A stretch of DNA of 6,063 nt from an uncultured Dyadobacter sp. (GTDB taxonomy: Bacteria > Bacteroidota > Bacteroidia > Cytophagales > Spirosomataceae), in NCBI GenBank assembly GCA_937880795.1, contig CALGRQ010000402.1, forward strand, positions 1-6,063, read 5' to 3'. The notes below the pieces were generated by a model. It was not told the origin of the DNA. It saw only the letters and a program-made list of their open reading frames with translations, and ran no database searches. Made by a program: the position numbers and the translations under genes. Positions 5,196 through 6,063 of the stretch are shown here, in pieces. Position 1 is the first letter of the stretch. Every line of letters begins with the position of its first letter.

Positions 5196-6063
5196 ATGCA
5201 GGTGCAAACAGTTCAGCAACCCGGCGTAAAATGGGCGAATGCAGTCCAACCAACAAAACGAAAAAGCGTAACGCTGAGCGTGGTTACAGTTTTGGGTATT
5301 CTCTTGTTGATATGCGCCATTCTTTCAGCCTCGGTTGGGGCCTTGTCGATTTCCCCGGGAGAATTATATCAGATTATAGCCTATAAGATCGGATTAACGG
5401 ATACCGCCGCATTTGAGGAGCAGAAATCGCTGGTTTTTTGGATCATCAGGTTGCCACGGGTATGTTTGGCCATTTTGGTTGGGGCAGGGCTCGGTATAGC
5501 CGGTGCCTCCTTGCAGGGACTTTTCCGCAATCCGATTGCAGATTCAGGTTTAATTGGCGTTACCTCGGGTGCTTCTCTGTTTGCGGTTATCGTAATTATG
5601 CTGAACGTTAAATATTTTGGTATTCTGAGTGAGATAGGCGGAGCATATACCCTTTCGTTAGCCGCATTTGTGGGTGCTGCCCTAACCACCTTTATGGTAT
5701 ACCAACTGTCAAAACTGACCGGAGAGGGAAGTGTTACCACCATGCTGCTTTGCGGCGTGGCCATCAACGCATTTGTAGGGGCTATTACTGGTCTGATGAC
5801 TTATTTGGCCGATGACGAACAACTTCGGTCGATCACCTTCTGGAATCTGGGTAGCCTTGGTGGAGCCAACTGGACGTCTGTTGCGGCCGTTGCCCCTTTT
5901 GTGCTTTGCTGCGTAATTTTTATGCCCTATTTATCGAAAGCATTGAATTTACTGGTACTGGGGGAGAGCCAGGCTGCTGCTTTGGGCGTTAATTTAACCG
6001 CACTGAAACGGCAGGTTATCGTTTTGGCCACACTAGGTGTGGGTGCCTCAGTGGCCGTTGCTG
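5196..6063 (+). CDS. hmuU: Heme ABC transporter permease, FecCD family (partial, runs off the right edge)
   Basis: The first 289 residues of a polytopic inner-membrane permease; members are usually about 340-350 residues, so roughly the last 55 are missing. A soluble N-terminus (1-24) precedes TM1 (about 25-45). The FecCD signature follows: RLPR at 85-88, then a Gly/Ala-rich TM with GASLQGLFRNPIAD (103-116) and GVTSGAS (121-127). FWNLGSLGGANW is at 215-226, and LGESQAAALGVN at 255-266 is the cytoplasmic coupling segment that contacts the ATPase. Family membership alone would also allow siderophore or B12 transport; the adjoining hmuT makes heme the best call. The ATG at 5196 begins one base after the hmuT stop, so translation is probably coupled. 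The ATG inside the overlapping ATGA at 5191 is in another frame and stops after 12 codons. An ATPase gene (hmuV) is expected next. Confidence 0.92.
   Translation, partial: MQVQTVQQPGVKWANAVQPTKRKSVTLSVVTVLGILLLICAILSASVGALSISPGELYQIIAYKIGLTDTAAFEEQKSLVFWIIRLPRVCLAILVGAGLGIAGASLQGLFRNPIADSGLIGVTSGASLFAVIVIMLNVKYFGILSEIGGAYTLSLAAFVGAALTTFMVYQLSKLTGEGSVTTMLLCGVAINAFVGAITGLMTYLADDEQLRSITFWNLGSLGGANWTSVAAVAPFVLCCVIFMPYLSKALNLLVLGESQAAALGVNLTALKRQVIVLATLGVGASVAVA

Noticed and set aside
4855..5256. Minus-strand open frame of 133 codons across hmuT and the start of hmuU
   Set aside because: It spans two well-supported plus-strand genes and shows no family resemblance.
5381..5767. Minus-strand open frame of 128 codons within hmuU
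   Set aside because: It is opposite the FecCD signature region of hmuU; a shadow frame.

Overview
The window looks like ordinary chromosomal DNA of a member of the Bacteroidota, probably a Cytophagales- or Sphingobacteriales-like environmental lineage (the order is a guess). Three things point there. Start codons lack Shine-Dalgarno sequences. Promoters match the Bacteroidota sigma-A consensus TTTG-N(about 20)-TAnnTTTG. The protein types are also typical: a tiny SSC-lipobox lipoprotein, a Bacteroidota-style M3 oligoendopeptidase, and a small cysteine-motif protein in front of a heme ABC transporter. Base composition is even across the genes, and no transposase, integrase, tRNA, rRNA or CRISPR array is visible.

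Layout. Positions 1-310 hold no supportable gene. They contain two inverted repeats and, at 259-289, a strong intrinsic terminator for the minus-strand genes. Three minus-strand genes follow, read right to left: a DctA-type C4-dicarboxylate symporter (2471-3733, TTG start), an M3-family oligoendopeptidase (638-2371) and an 83-residue lipoprotein of unknown function (311-562). The peptidase and the lipoprotein each have their own near-perfect promoter (2399-2430 and 590-621, both with a 20-base spacer). No strong terminator separates the three genes, so readthrough down to 259-289 is possible.

A 249-base divergent intergenic region (3734-3982) separates this block from a plus-strand operon. 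The operon comprises a 115-residue protein with a CxCC motif (3983-4330), the periplasmic heme-binding protein HmuT (4352-5194) and the inner-membrane permease HmuU (5196 to beyond the window end). A plausible promoter lies at 3876-3908. The gaps are 21 bases and 1 base, so the three genes are almost certainly co-transcribed.

How they work together. HmuT would capture heme delivered to the periplasm by an outer-membrane TonB-dependent receptor encoded elsewhere and pass it to HmuU. HmuU needs an ATPase (HmuV), expected just past the right edge. The CxCC protein is the least understood member; its place at the head of a heme operon makes a role in heme or metal handling the best guess. The minus-strand genes (dicarboxylate uptake, cytoplasmic peptide breakdown, lipoprotein) have no evident link to heme uptake. 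I see no clear evidence of a novel multi-gene system; the CxCC protein is the item most worth following.
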